Positions 48,648 through 59,500 of a stretch of DNA of 64,000 nt are shown piece by piece (position 1 is the first letter of the stretch; every line of letters starts with the position of its first letter). The notes beneath the pieces were generated by a model. The model made no database searches and was not told the origin of the DNA. It saw nothing but the letters and a program-made list of their open reading frames with translations. This DNA comes from Flavobacterium agrisoli. GTDB lineage: Bacteria; Bacteroidota; Bacteroidia; Flavobacteriales; Flavobacteriaceae. Position numbers and translations under genes: made by a program. The stretch lies in NCBI RefSeq assembly GCF_016522065.1, contig NZ_JAEHFV010000006.1:182459-246458 (forward strand), written 5' to 3'.

Positions 48648-48752
48648 TTAACCGCAAGGAACTCAAAGAAATAAATTTTTATGTTTTTTAAAATCGCAAA
48701 GTCCGCAAAGCTTTGTGAACTTTGCGTAGACCTTTGCGCTCTTTGCGGTTAA
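48648..48752 (+). repeat. Inverted intergenic repeat, family E copy 2
   Basis: It starts TTAACCGC (48648-48655) and ends GCGGTTAA (48745-48752), with repeated CTTTGCG-like pieces between. Related to the copy at 16801-16880. Confidence 0.7.
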
Positions 48753-48808
48753 AAGTTGACAATAATATAATACAGCAGTTTTTCAAATCTGTGGCAAAAA
48801 ATTAATTT

Positions 48809-51565
48809 ATGAAAAAAACATCTCTATATATATTCATCCTCATTGCATCGCTCTGTTTTCCTTTGGCAAACGCCCAAAACAAAATCAGCGTAACAAATCT
48901 GCAATGCGAAAAACTCAACAATCCTGAGGGAATTGATGTGTTGCAACCGAGATTGAGTTGGAAAATTAAGTCGTCTGAAAATGATGTAAAACAAACAGCT
49001 TATCAAATTATTGCTGCTTCGACTCTAGATAAATTAAATGCTAATTCTGGCGATTTATGGGATTCGGGGAAAATTTCAAGTGATAATTCAATTAACGTAA
49101 AATATGCCGGAAAAGCACTCGAAGGCAAAAAAGAAGTATTTTGGAAAGTAAAAGTTTGGACCAACAAAGGCGAAGCTGCTACAACCGAAACAGCTCATTT
49201 TAGCACCGGAATTTTAAATTATGTCGATTGGCGTTCCACACGATGGATTGGCTGGGATAAAGTAAGTCCGCAAGACAGTATTACGATGCACGCCCGACTT
49301 TCGGCACGTTACCTTCGTAAAGAAATTGAGTTGAAAAAAGCAATTCGTTCCGCCAAAGTGTATATGATGGGATTGGGAATGTATGAGTTGTATTTTAACG
49401 GAAACAAAATCGGAAATCAGGTCTTGGCACCCGTTCCTACGGATTATACCAAAAATGTAAAATACAATGTTTTTGATGTGACTTCGCACTTAAAACAAGG
49501 CAAAAACGCTATTGGAACCATTTTAGGAAACGGTCGTTTTTTTACGATGCGTCAGGATTACAAGCCCTATAAAATCAAAAATTTTGGAATGCCAAAAATG
49601 GCAATGCAACTGATAGTGACCTATACAGACGGTTCAAAAGAAACCTTCAAATCAGATGAAAGTTGGAAATTAACTACCGGTGGACCGATTTTGACCAACA
49701 ACGAATACGATGGTGAAGAATACGATGCGCGTAAAGAATTGACTAGCTGGAATACGGTAGGTTTTGACGATAAAAATTGGAAAAACGCCACTTTTGTATA
49801 TGATCCGGGTGGTTTTCCAGAAGCCCAAATGACGCCAAATATGAAGGTCATGGGTGAGGTAAAACCAATTTCGATTAAAGCGACTCCAAAAGGAACGTAT
49901 ATTCTGGATATGGGGCAAAATATGGTGGGTTGGTTGCAACTGAAAGTACAGGGAAAAAGGGGTGATTCGGTAAAACTCAAATTTGCTGAATCACTGCAAA
50001 AGGATGGTTCTTTGTACATCGATAATTTGCGCGATGCTTTAACTACAGATATCTATACCTTAAAAGGCGGTGGTCAAGAAACTTGGGAACCTAAATTTGT
50101 CTATCACGGTTTTAGATTTGTAGAGATTTCGGGATTTCCGGGTAAACCAACTCTTGAAAACTTTGTTGGGAAAGTGGTCTATGACGAAATGAAAACTATT
50201 GGAACTTTTGAATCATCCAATGCGACGATGAACCAGATTTTCAAAAATGCTTGGTGGGGAATTAGCGGAAATTACAAAGGAATGCCAGTTGATTGTCCGC
50301 AACGCAACGAACGTCAGCCTTGGTTAGGCGACAGAACAACGGGTGCTTATGGCGAAAGTTTTTTGTTTGATAACCAAACGTTGTATGCTAAATGGTTAGA
50401 CGATATTGAATATGCGCAAACCCAAGATGGTGGAATTCCTGATGTGGCACCGGCTTATTGGAATTATTATGGAGATAATGTGACCTGGCCTGCGACGTAT
50501 TTTACCGTTGCCGATATGCTGTACAATCAGTTTGGAAACTCAAAAGCGATAAAAAAACACTATCCATCGATGAAAAAATGGATGGATTATATGGCACAAA
50601 ATTATTTAGAAAATGATTTGATGACCAAAGACCGTTATGGCGATTGGTGTGTCCCGCCTGAATCGTTGGAGTTAATTCATTCTAAAGATTCGACTCGTGT
50701 GACCGATGGGACTTTGATTTCAACAGCTTATTATATTCGTTTGTTGCAATTGATGAAAAAGTTTGCGGTTATTTCCGGAGCAAATACAAGTGATATTCAG
50801 CAATACGAAGCTTTAGCTAAAAAAATGAAATCGGCTTTAAATGCGAAGTTTTTCAACAAAGAGAAGAATTTTTATGCTAATAATACGGTTACGGCTAATT
50901 TATTACCACTTCGTTTTGGATTAGTTCCTGAAGAATTGAAGGAGAAAGTTTTTGCCAATATCGTTCATGAAATCGAGGTGACGTACAAAGGACATATTAG
51001 CACAGGAGTCATTGGAACACAAATTTTGATGCGTACTTTGACAGATTTTGGACGTGGCGATTTGGCTTTCAAATTAGCATCAAACAAAACCTATCCAAGT
51101 TGGGGTTATATGGCCGAAAATGGCGCAACTACTATCTGGGAATTATGGAACGGAAATACTGCCGACCCAAAGATGAATTCGCAAAATCACGTGATGTTAC
51201 TAGGTGATTTACTGGTTTGGTATTATGAAAACATGGCAGGAATCAAATCGAGCGATTCGGCTCCCGCTTTTAAAGAAATCATCATGAAACCAGATTTCAA
51301 TGCAGGATTAACTTTTGTAAATGCTTCGTATGAGTCAGTTTACGGCTTGATTAAAAGCAATTGGAAAAAAAACAAAAAGAATTTAGAATGGAAAATTACT
51401 ATTCCAGCCAATTCATCGGCAGTGGTTTATTTGCCAACTACAAATGCTTCATCCGTAACGGTAAACAATCAAAAATTAGATAAATCTTCAACTTCTTATA
51501 AAACAGAAAATACTAACATTGTCTTGAAATTAGCCTCTGGATCTTATGTTTTGAATGTGAAATAA
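48809..51565 (+). CDS. GH78 alpha-L-rhamnosidase (second complete copy)
   Basis: The 918-residue secreted protein has GH78 order. N-terminal Ig and jelly-roll domains (VLQPRLSWKIKSSEND, YMMGLGMYELYFNGNKIG, NAIGTILGNGRFF) are followed by the bacterial rhamnosidase concanavalin-like domain, then an (alpha/alpha)6 barrel with PVDCPQRNERQPWLGDR, DRYGDWCVPPESLE and GATTIWELWNG, then a C-terminal sandwich (SYESVYGLIKSNW). The active-site segments differ from the copy at 40032 (DCPQRNERQPWLGD against DCPQREKLGWLEE), so the two belong to different subgroups and likely prefer different linkages. It follows repeat family E and is separated from the next gene by a 138-bp gap with a possible promoter. 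Confidence 0.9.
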   Translation: MKKTSLYIFILIASLCFPLANAQNKISVTNLQCEKLNNPEGIDVLQPRLSWKIKSSENDVKQTAYQIIAASTLDKLNANSGDLWDSGKISSDNSINVKYAGKALEGKKEVFWKVKVWTNKGEAATTETAHFSTGILNYVDWRSTRWIGWDKVSPQDSITMHARLSARYLRKEIELKKAIRSAKVYMMGLGMYELYFNGNKIGNQVLAPVPTDYTKNVKYNVFDVTSHLKQGKNAIGTILGNGRFFTMRQDYKPYKIKNFGMPKMAMQLIVTYTDGSKETFKSDESWKLTTGGPILTNNEYDGEEYDARKELTSWNTVGFDDKNWKNATFVYDPGGFPEAQMTPNMKVMGEVKPISIKATPKGTYILDMGQNMVGWLQLKVQGKRGDSVKLKFAESLQKDGSLYIDNLRDALTTDIYTLKGGGQETWEPKFVYHGFRFVEISGFPGKPTLENFVGKVVYDEMKTIGTFESSNATMNQIFKNAWWGISGNYKGMPVDCPQRNERQPWLGDRTTGAYGESFLFDNQTLYAKWLDDIEYAQTQDGGIPDVAPAYWNYYGDNVTWPATYFTVADMLYNQFGNSKAIKKHYPSMKKWMDYMAQNYLENDLMTKDRYGDWCVPPESLELIHSKDSTRVTDGTLISTAYYIRLLQLMKKFAVISGANTSDIQQYEALAKKMKSALNAKFFNKEKNFYANNTVTANLLPLRFGLVPEELKEKVFANIVHEIEVTYKGHISTGVIGTQILMRTLTDFGRGDLAFKLASNKTYPSWGYMAENGATTIWELWNGNTADPKMNSQNHVMLLGDLLVWYYENMAGIKSSDSAPAFKEIIMKPDFNAGLTFVNASYESVYGLIKSNWKKNKKNLEWKITIPANSSAVVYLPTTNASSVTVNNQKLDKSSTSYKTENTNIVLKLASGSYVLNVK

Positions 51566-51597
51566 TATTCTTTTTTACTAATTCAGGATTGTACAGG

Positions 51598-51628
51598 TTG
51601 CAAGATTGTTTATTTAGTGTTAATTTTA
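51598..51628 (+). promoter_or_regulatory. Candidate Bacteroidetes-type promoter before the BNR lipoprotein gene
   Basis: TTG (51598-51600), 20 nt, then TAATTTTA (51621-51628), against the consensus TTG-N(17-23)-TANNTTTG (last base differs). The start codon is 75 bp further on. It would open a separate transcript for the right end of the cluster. Confidence 0.35.
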
Positions 51629-51703
51629 CACTTAATGAAATTTTCAATATGGATTATTGTGTAATCCGTTAAAAATAAACGATATAATTATAAAGTATAC
51701 ATA

Positions 51704-52849
51704 ATGAAACTCAAACATCTAACCATTGCCTTTTTGGGATTGCTTTTTTTAGGAAGTTGTAAATCGGCTTTAGAGAAAAAAACTTGGAAAGAAGGAATCT
51801 TAGTAGATCAATTTATCTATGAGCAAGCACCTTATCCGTCTTGTCACTCGGTAACAATTGTAGAAGCTACTAATGGCGATTTAGTCTCTGCTTGGTTTGG
51901 AGGTAAACATGAAAGAAATCCGGATGTTTGTATTTATGTCGCGATAAAACCAAAAGGTAGCGATAAATTTAACGAAGCCATACAAGTTGCTGATGGCGTA
52001 ATGCCAGACGGAAAAAGATTCCCAACCTGGAATCCGGTGTTGTACCAAATTCCAAATGGCGATTTAATGTTATTTTATAAAATTGGCCCAAAACCATCAG
52101 AATGGTGGGGTGTTTTAAAAAGATCTTCGGATGACGGAAAAACCTGGTCCGAAGCTGAAAAAATGCCTGATGGATTCTTAGGGCCTATCAAAAATAAACC
52201 CGTTTTATTGAGTAACGGTACTTTATTATTACCATCAAGCACCGAAGGAAATGGTTGGCATTTACGTATGGAATCCACTCCCGATTTTGGAAAAACTTGG
52301 GTGATGGGGGATACCATTTCACGAGGAAAACAAAAAATAAATGCCATTCAGCCAAGTATTTTATTTCATAAAGATGGAAGTATTCAGGCGATTGGGAGAA
52401 CGCGCAACCGTGCGGTCTTCAGTACTTTTTCTAAAGATAACGGAAAAACCTGGTCGGATTTAGAATTAATAGGATTGCCACAAAATAATTCAGGAACCGA
52501 TGCCGTAACGCTTCAAAACGGAAAACATGTATTAGTGTACAATCACGTTTTACCTCCAGGAAACGAAACCAAAGGACCAAGAACGCCTTTGAACGTTTCT
52601 GTTTCTGATGACGGAATCAATTGGAAAGCGGCTTTGGTTTTAGAAGATTCTAATATCAGTCAGTATTCGTATCCATCAATAATTCAGAGTAAAGACGGCA
52701 TGGTGCACATTGTGTACACTTGGAGACGTCAGAAATTGAAATACGTAAAAGTAGATCCGAAAAAATTAAAGGCGTTACCAATTAAAAATGGTATTTGGCC
52801 GGGTGAAGAAGGTAAAGTGGTAAAAGCCGTAAAAGCGGAAGAAGAATAA
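51704..52849 (+). CDS. BNR-repeat (sialidase-fold) lipoprotein
   Basis: The 381-residue product has a lipoprotein signal (GLLFLGSCKSA). It then shows a clear six-bladed propeller with several Asp-boxes: RSSDDGKTWSEAEKMP, STPDFGKTWVMGD, FSKDNGKTWSDLE and SVSDDGINWKAAL. CHSVTIVEATNGDLVSAWFGG near the start is the pattern of the sialidase-like BNR family found in pectin and rhamnogalacturonan clusters. No classic sialidase arginine triad can be confirmed. Candidate substrates are terminal acidic or deoxy sugars, by context only. The next gene follows after 13 bp, so the two are co-transcribed. Confidence 0.65.
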   Translation: MKLKHLTIAFLGLLFLGSCKSALEKKTWKEGILVDQFIYEQAPYPSCHSVTIVEATNGDLVSAWFGGKHERNPDVCIYVAIKPKGSDKFNEAIQVADGVMPDGKRFPTWNPVLYQIPNGDLMLFYKIGPKPSEWWGVLKRSSDDGKTWSEAEKMPDGFLGPIKNKPVLLSNGTLLLPSSTEGNGWHLRMESTPDFGKTWVMGDTISRGKQKINAIQPSILFHKDGSIQAIGRTRNRAVFSTFSKDNGKTWSDLELIGLPQNNSGTDAVTLQNGKHVLVYNHVLPPGNETKGPRTPLNVSVSDDGINWKAALVLEDSNISQYSYPSIIQSKDGMVHIVYTWRRQKLKYVKVDPKKLKALPIKNGIWPGEEGKVVKAVKAEEE

Positions 52850-52862
52850 TAAAACATAAAAT

Positions 52863-53759
52863 ATGAATGTAACTAAAAACATAAAGATTTTCGGATTAGC
52901 ATTGACAATGGCTATTACTGGATTTTCTACTCAAAATAGTGTTGCTCAATCAACTAAAAAACAAAAATACAAAATAGCGGTTTGTGATTGGATGATTTTG
53001 AAAAGGCAAAAATTAGGAGCCTTTGGTTTAGCAAAAGAAATTAATGCTGACGGAATTGAACTCGATATGGGCGGATTAGGAAAGCGTCCAACCTTTGACA
53101 GCAAATTGGGTGATCCTGTAGAAAGACAAAAGTTTCTGGATAAATCAAAAGAAACGGGTGTAGGAATCAGCTCAATAGCCATGTCTGGTTTTTATGCACA
53201 GTCTTTTGCTAAAAGAGATTCTATCAATTTAATGATTAACGATTGTGTAGAAGCCATGAAAAATATGAACGTAAAAGTGGCGTATTTACCTCTTGGAACC
53301 GAAAGTGATTTGAAAAAGAATCCAGAATTGCGACCAATTGTAGTAGAACGATTAAAATGGGCAGCTAAACAAGTGAAAAAAGTGGGCGGAATTATTGCCA
53401 TCGAAACCTCATTTGATTCAGCCGAAAATGTAAAATTATTAAAAGAAATTGGATGCAAGAATATCAAAATATCCTACAATTTTGCCCATGCAGTTGATAA
53501 TGGTTTAGATATTGCAGAAGAGTTGAAAATTTTAGGAAAGAAAAATATCGGGCAAATTCACGCTTCAACAACAGACAGAGTTTGGTTGCAAAATGATGAA
53601 AACGTCGATATGCCCAAAATTAAACAGACCTTAGATGATATGAATTGGAAGGGATGGTTAATCGTGGAGCGTTCTAGAGATGTCAATCAAGTGAGAGATG
53701 TAAAAGCCAATTACGGAGCTAATGTGGCTTATTTGAAGAAAATTTTTCAAGGGCTGTGA
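52863..53759 (+). CDS. Exported sugar phosphate isomerase/epimerase-like TIM-barrel protein
   Basis: The 298-residue protein has an N-terminal export signal (FGLALTMAITGFSTQNSVAQS) and a xylose-isomerase-like TIM barrel (AP endonuclease 2 fold). Motifs are ADGIELDMGGLG, VGISSIAMSGFY, GGIIAIETSFDSAEN with the usual Glu, KISYNFAHAVDNGLD, IGQIHASTTDRV and GWLIVERSRDVNQVRDV. The metal-binding Glu/Asp/His/Glu set appears present. This fold is usually cytoplasmic and isomerizes sugars. Here the signal peptide points to the periplasm. A role converting a released monosaccharide before uptake is possible but inferred. It is paired with the BNR lipoprotein gene upstream. Confidence 0.7.
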   Translation: MNVTKNIKIFGLALTMAITGFSTQNSVAQSTKKQKYKIAVCDWMILKRQKLGAFGLAKEINADGIELDMGGLGKRPTFDSKLGDPVERQKFLDKSKETGVGISSIAMSGFYAQSFAKRDSINLMINDCVEAMKNMNVKVAYLPLGTESDLKKNPELRPIVVERLKWAAKQVKKVGGIIAIETSFDSAENVKLLKEIGCKNIKISYNFAHAVDNGLDIAEELKILGKKNIGQIHASTTDRVWLQNDENVDMPKIKQTLDDMNWKGWLIVERSRDVNQVRDVKANYGANVAYLKKIFQGL

Positions 53760-53764
53760 CATTA

Positions 53765-53862
53765 GCAATCAGCTTTGGGCAATCAGCCATGAGCTTTGAA
53801 AATAAACAAAAAATATATAATTATATGTAGCTGAACGCTCATAGCCGACAGCTCAACGCGTT
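53765..53862 (+). repeat. Degenerate intergenic repeat with CAATCAGC and GCTCATAGCCGA units
   Basis: CAATCAGC occurs twice in the left part, and GCTCATAGCCGACAGCTC in the right part is partly complementary to it. The pieces resemble a decayed palindromic element. No promoter was recognised here. Confidence 0.35.
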
Positions 53863-53867
53863 TAAAA

Positions 53868-56597
53868 ATGAAATATTTAAGTTTACTTTTTGTATGTTTT
53901 TTTGTGTCGGTAATTACGGCGCAAAAGGTGACTATTGTTCGGGACGCACAATCACCACGGGCCGCATTTGGTGCCGAAAAACTTTCAAAAACACTACAAT
54001 CAAAAGGATATGAAGTTGCTTTTTCTGATAAAATGGTGAAAAAATCACGCGAAAATGTGGTTGTTTTAGGCGAAAAAGGAAGTAGCTATTGGAAAAAAAA
54101 TACGTCAAAATTCAAGTTAGACGAGACTAAGTTAATAAAGAAAGAAGGTTTTCAAATTTCTTCTCAAAAGAACCTCATTTTTATTGAAGGATTTGATGCT
54201 TCAGGGGTTTTGTATGGCGCCATTGAATTAGAAGAACAAATTGAAAAATCAGGTAAATTACCTGCAACTATTTCTGTTCAGGAAAGTCCAGAAATGGTAT
54301 TGCGTGGTACTTGTATAGGGGTTCAAAAGCCTGTTTATTTACCGGGAAGAGATGTGTATGAATACCCCTATACGCCCGAAACTTTTCCATGGTTTTATGA
54401 TAAAAAATTATGGATTGAGTACTTAGACATGATGGTGGATAACCGTTTGAATTCTTTGTATTTATGGAACGGACACCCCTTTGCTTCATTGGTGAAATTA
54501 AAAGATTATCCATTTGCTGTTGAGGTAAGTGATGAAGATTTTAAGAAAAATGAAGAGATTTATAACTTTTTAACCACCGAGGCTAACAAAAGGGGAATCT
54601 GGGTGATTCAAATGTTTTACAACATTATTGTTTCTAAACCTTTTGCCGAACATTACGGAATTAAAACGCAGGAACGTTCCAGACCCATTACACCAGAGAT
54701 TGCCGATTATACGCAAAAATCAATTGCAGCTTTCATCGAAAAATACCCAAATGTGGGATTGTTGGTGTGTTTAGGGGAAGCGATGAATACGTACGAGGAC
54801 GATATTCAATGGTTCACAGAGACGATTATACCAGGTGTTCGCGATGGTTTAAAAGCTTTAGGAAAGTCGGAAGAACCACCCATTATTTTGCGTTCTCATG
54901 ATACAGATGCTCCGGCGGTAATGGATAAAGCGTTGCCTTTGTATAAAAATTTATACACCATGAGTAAGTACAATGGGGAATCATTAACCACGTACGAGCC
55001 TCGAGGTTCTTGGACAGAAACGCATAGAAAATTAAGTTCGTTAGGTTCTATTCACATCGAGAATGTACACATTTTAGCAAATTTGGAGCCATTCCGTTAC
55101 GGTTCACCTGACTTTATTCAGAAAACGGTTAAAGCAATGCATACTATTCACGGTGCAAATGCCTTGCACTTGTATCCCCAAGCGTCGTATTGGGATTGGC
55201 CTTATACGGCTGATAAAACAAAATCGGGAGAACGTTTACGCGAAATGGATCGTGATTGGATTTGGTATTCGGCTTGGGCTCGTTACGCTTGGGAAAGTAA
55301 ACGCGACCGAAATGAAGAAATTAACTATTGGAGTACGACTTTAAGTGAAAAATATGGAACCAATGTGGATGGCGGAAAAGAAATTTTAGAAGCTTATGAA
55401 CAAATGGGTGAAATTGCTCCAAAAGCCTTGCGTAAATTCGGAATTACCGAAGGAAACCGTCAAACCTTGTTGTTAGGAATGTTCGAAAGCCAATTGGTAA
55501 ATCCTGCAAAATGGCGTGTCTATCCTGGTTTCCACGAATCATGTGGACCTATTGGGGAATTGTTAGAAGAGTACACTAAAAAAGAATGGAATCACGAGAA
55601 ACATGTTGGAGAAACACCACCTCAATTAATTAGTGAAATTACGGCACATGGAAAAGCAGCAGTAACAGCTATTGATTTAGCGGCTTCAAAAGTGACTAAA
55701 AATAAAGACGAATTTGATCGTTTAAAAAATGATACTTATTGTTATGCCGCTTTTGCCAACTTTTTTTCAGAAAAAGTAAAAGCTGCTATGTTGGTATTGC
55801 GTTACAGTTATTCAAAAGATATTACTGATTTGGATACAGCTTTACCTCATTTAGAAAAAAGTATTGAATACTATGAAGAATTAGTAAAATTAACAAAAGA
55901 TACCTATTTGTACGCCAATTCTATGCAAACGGCACAACGTCGTATTCCGATTGGTGGTGATGACGGATTTAACAAAACATGGGAAGAATTATTGCCACAT
56001 TACGAGCGTGAGTTAGCCAACTTTAAACGTAATTTAGAGGCTTTGAAAAATGCTAAAGGTGGTCAAATTGCAAAAGTAGAAGTGAAACCTTGGAAAACAG
56101 CTCAAGTAACAGTATTGTCAGGAACAGGTTCTTATGAAGTAAAAAGTGGAACCAAACTGTACGGAACTCCAATTTCAGAATTGACAAAAATTGCTCCTGA
56201 ATTGCAAAATTTAAAAGGAGTAACTTTTGAAGAATCTTCACAAAATGAAAATGGAACACGCTTGAAATTCAAAAATGATAAACCAGTAAAAGTGGTTGTG
56301 GGGTATTTTAATACCGATCAAAAACGCTTTTTATTTCCACCAAGTTTGGAGACTGATGCAGCCGGAAATGCACATGGACAAGCCGAAGTAATTTTAGCAA
56401 ATGCAGTGAATTTAAAAGAATTACCTCGTGTTAATATTCATACTTATTTGTTTCAACCGGGTGAAAACGAATTGGTTTTAGGAAAAGGAAGAGTTCTCGT
56501 TTTAGGATTTATTGATGGCAATCAGACTATAAATTCACGTGATGTTGGATTTATTGGTAAAGACGATGTTCAAGCAGCAGACTGGTTATTTTATTAG
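53868..56597 (+). CDS. GH67/GH20-like TIM-barrel protein, putative uronidase of unassigned family
   Basis: The 909-residue secreted protein starts (after FVSVITAQK) with a zincin-like N-terminal domain found in GH20 and GH67 enzymes (about 20-140; SPRAAFGAEKLSKTLQSKGY, EGFQISSQKNLIFIEGFD, GVLYGAIELEEQI). A TIM barrel follows (about 150-500) with SPEMVLRGTCIGVQKPVYL, NRLNSLYLWNGHPF, VGLLVCLGEAMNTY (Glu likely catalytic), YNGESLTTYEPRGSW and ALHLYPQASYWDWPY. Helical and beta C-terminal parts complete it. GH67 enzymes are alpha-glucuronidases, so this may remove a uronic acid from pectin, but its motifs do not match classical GH67 and the family is likely unassigned. The next gene starts 1 bp after its stop. 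Confidence 0.6.
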   Translation: MKYLSLLFVCFFVSVITAQKVTIVRDAQSPRAAFGAEKLSKTLQSKGYEVAFSDKMVKKSRENVVVLGEKGSSYWKKNTSKFKLDETKLIKKEGFQISSQKNLIFIEGFDASGVLYGAIELEEQIEKSGKLPATISVQESPEMVLRGTCIGVQKPVYLPGRDVYEYPYTPETFPWFYDKKLWIEYLDMMVDNRLNSLYLWNGHPFASLVKLKDYPFAVEVSDEDFKKNEEIYNFLTTEANKRGIWVIQMFYNIIVSKPFAEHYGIKTQERSRPITPEIADYTQKSIAAFIEKYPNVGLLVCLGEAMNTYEDDIQWFTETIIPGVRDGLKALGKSEEPPIILRSHDTDAPAVMDKALPLYKNLYTMSKYNGESLTTYEPRGSWTETHRKLSSLGSIHIENVHILANLEPFRYGSPDFIQKTVKAMHTIHGANALHLYPQASYWDWPYTADKTKSGERLREMDRDWIWYSAWARYAWESKRDRNEEINYWSTTLSEKYGTNVDGGKEILEAYEQMGEIAPKALRKFGITEGNRQTLLLGMFESQLVNPAKWRVYPGFHESCGPIGELLEEYTKKEWNHEKHVGETPPQLISEITAHGKAAVTAIDLAASKVTKNKDEFDRLKNDTYCYAAFANFFSEKVKAAMLVLRYSYSKDITDLDTALPHLEKSIEYYEELVKLTKDTYLYANSMQTAQRRIPIGGDDGFNKTWEELLPHYERELANFKRNLEALKNAKGGQIAKVEVKPWKTAQVTVLSGTGSYEVKSGTKLYGTPISELTKIAPELQNLKGVTFEESSQNENGTRLKFKNDKPVKVVVGYFNTDQKRFLFPPSLETDAAGNAHGQAEVILANAVNLKELPRVNIHTYLFQPGENELVLGKGRVLVLGFIDGNQTINSRDVGFIGKDDVQAADWLFY

Positions 56598-56598
56598 A

Positions 56599-59500
56599 AT
56601 GAAAAAAATTAATAGTTTATTTATTGTTTTATTTATTAGTTATTTTGCTTGGTCGCAAAATGGTGGGAAGTCAGCGAGATCTCGTGTTGAGGTTTCGCTG
56701 AATTCATTATGGCAAACCATACTAATGGATGAGTTGCCTGTTAGCGAAAATGAATTTGTAAAAAAGCCAAATGTAAACGAGCAATGGCAAATCGTAACGG
56801 TTCCACATAATTGGGATCAATATTACGGTTTTCGTCGTGCCAAACATGGTAATCTTCACGGAACGGCTTGGTATCACAGAAACCTAACTTTGGATAAAAA
56901 ACAAAAAGGGAAACAACATTTTCTTTTTTTTGAAGGAGTGAGTTCGTATGCTACTGTTTGGGTAAATGGCCAAAAAGTTGGCGAACACAAAGGTGGTAGA
57001 ACCACATTTACAATTGATATTACCAAAGCCATTTCTTTCGATAAAAATAATGAGATTTTAGTCAAAGCAGCTCATCCCGAATTTATTGCCGATTTGCCTT
57101 GGGTTTGTGGAGGTTGTTCCGGAGAATGGGGATTTTCCGAAGGTTCACAACCCATGGGGATTTTCCGTCCGGTAACTTTGGTCGTTACTAACGATATCCG
57201 AATTGAACCTTTTGGTGTTCATATTTGGAATGACAAAACAACTTCTAAAGAAAAAGCACTTTTACATACGACTACCGAAATTAAAAATTATGGGACCTCT
57301 AATAAAAGTTTGATCATTGAAAATAATTTATTTGATTCAAATGGAAAATTAGTAACCAGTTCAAAAAGTGATTTAGAATTTATTGCAGGCGAAATAAAAG
57401 AAATTTCACAAACTCTTCCTCAAATTTCAAATCCAAAATTGTGGTCACCATCTAATCCGTATTTGTATCAATTGGTGACTTCCATTTTTGAAAACGGAAA
57501 AAAAATAGATGAACTCAAAACACCTTACGGGATACGTTGGGTAAGTTGGCCAGTGAGCCGTGACGGAAAAGACAATCGTTTTTATATCAATGACGAGCCT
57601 TTTTTTGTAAATGGAACTTGCGAATATGAACATCAAATTGGGAATAGTCACGCTTTTTCTCAAGAACAAATAAAAGCCAGAGTTGAACAAATTAAAGCAG
57701 CTGGGTTTAATGCTTTTCGTGAAGCGCATCAGCCTCATAATTTAGAATATCAAAAATTATTAGACGAAAACGGAATCCTGTTTTGGAGTCAGTTTTCGGC
57801 ACATATTTGGTACGATACGCCTAAATTTAAAGAGAATTTTAAAATCCTTTTGCGTGAATGGATAAAAGAACGTCGAAATAATCCTTCAGTGGTGATGTGG
57901 GGTTTGCAAAATGAAAGTACGATTCCGAAAGCTTTTGCCGAAGAATGTACCCAAATTATTCGCGAAATGGATCCGTTATCAGAGAAACAACGCATTGTAA
58001 CTACTTGTAATGGGGGAGAAGGAACCGATTGGAATGTAGTACAAAACTGGTCAGGAACCTATGGCGGTGATCCATTTAATTATGATTTAGAAATGCGTAA
58101 TCAATTGTTAAATGGAGAATATGGCGCTTGGCGTTCGCATGATTTGCATACTGAAGGTGAATTTGATCAAAAAGGAATCTTAAGCGAAAATCGTTTCTCC
58201 CAATTGATGGAAATTAAAGTCCGCGAAGCTGAATCGGTACGAGATAAAATGGCAGGACAATTTCAATGGATTTTTGCCTCTCACGAAAATCCGGGAAGAA
58301 CTCAAAATGGCGAAGGATATCGTGATATAGATAAAGTGGGTCCGGTGAATTACAAAGGACTTTTTAGTATTTGGGGAGAACCTTTAGATGCGTATTATAT
58401 GTATCGCGCTAATTATGTTTCGGCCAAAACCAATCCAATGGTGTACATTGTATCGCATACGTGGCCAAATCGTTGGGATGAACCTGGAGTGAAAAACGGA
58501 ATCGATATTTACTCGAATTGTGATGCCGTAGAATTGTTTAATGATATCAATAGTGTTTCTTTAGGTAAACTTAAAAATCCAGGAATTGGAAAGCATTTTC
58601 AGTTTAATAATGTGAATATTCAATACAATGTATTGTACGCAGTAGGTTATGTAAATGGTGTTGCTGTGGCTAAAGATTACATCGTTTTAAATAATTTACC
58701 AGAAGCACCGGGATTAAAAAATACAACCGAAAAAATAGAAACCATTCTTCAACCCAAAAAGAGCTATAATTATTTGTACCGCGTAAATAGTGGTGGAAGC
58801 GAATTCAAAGATACTTTTGGAAATATCTGGAGTGCTGATGTACATAAAACCAAAGAAAACACTTGGGGCTCTGTTTCATGGACAGATTCGTTTACAGATT
58901 TGCCTGCTTTTTATGCAAGCCAACGCATGACATACGACCCAATTGAGGGAACTGAGAATGATAAATTATTTCAAACATTTCGTTATGGTGTAGATAAATT
59001 GAAATATGAATTTCCAGCTCCTGATGGTAAATATTTAGTAGAACTGTTTTTTACAGAACCTTGGTACGGAACGGGAGAGGGCATGAATTGTGAAAATTGG
59101 CGTTTGTTTGACATTGCTATTAATGACGAAATTGTTGCACAAGACGTAGATATTTGGAAAGAGGTTGGTCATGATAAAGCTTTTAAATTGTCATTTAAGG
59201 CAAAAAGCAAAAACGGAAAGATTGTTATCTCATTTCCGAATGTAAAAGTAGGGCAAGCCATTATTTCAGGAATAGCAATTTCAACTAAAAATAAGAAAAT
59301 TGAAGCTGCCCCAGCATCACCAAAAAATATTCAAAATGTAGTGCTGAATTCCAATTTGGAGTATAATATAGAAACTTGGTTGGATATAAATTCAAAGCAA
59401 TTTAACGATTCCGATATTCAGTTTACACAAGTTCCTTCCGAAATTTCTGGAGCAGAATTTATACAATTTCCAAAAAATAAAACAAACTCAGGAAGTTTGA

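Noticed and set aside
56539..56598. Earlier ATG for the malectin-containing GH2
   Set aside because: It overlaps the end of the preceding gene and has no signal peptide; 56599 starts with one.
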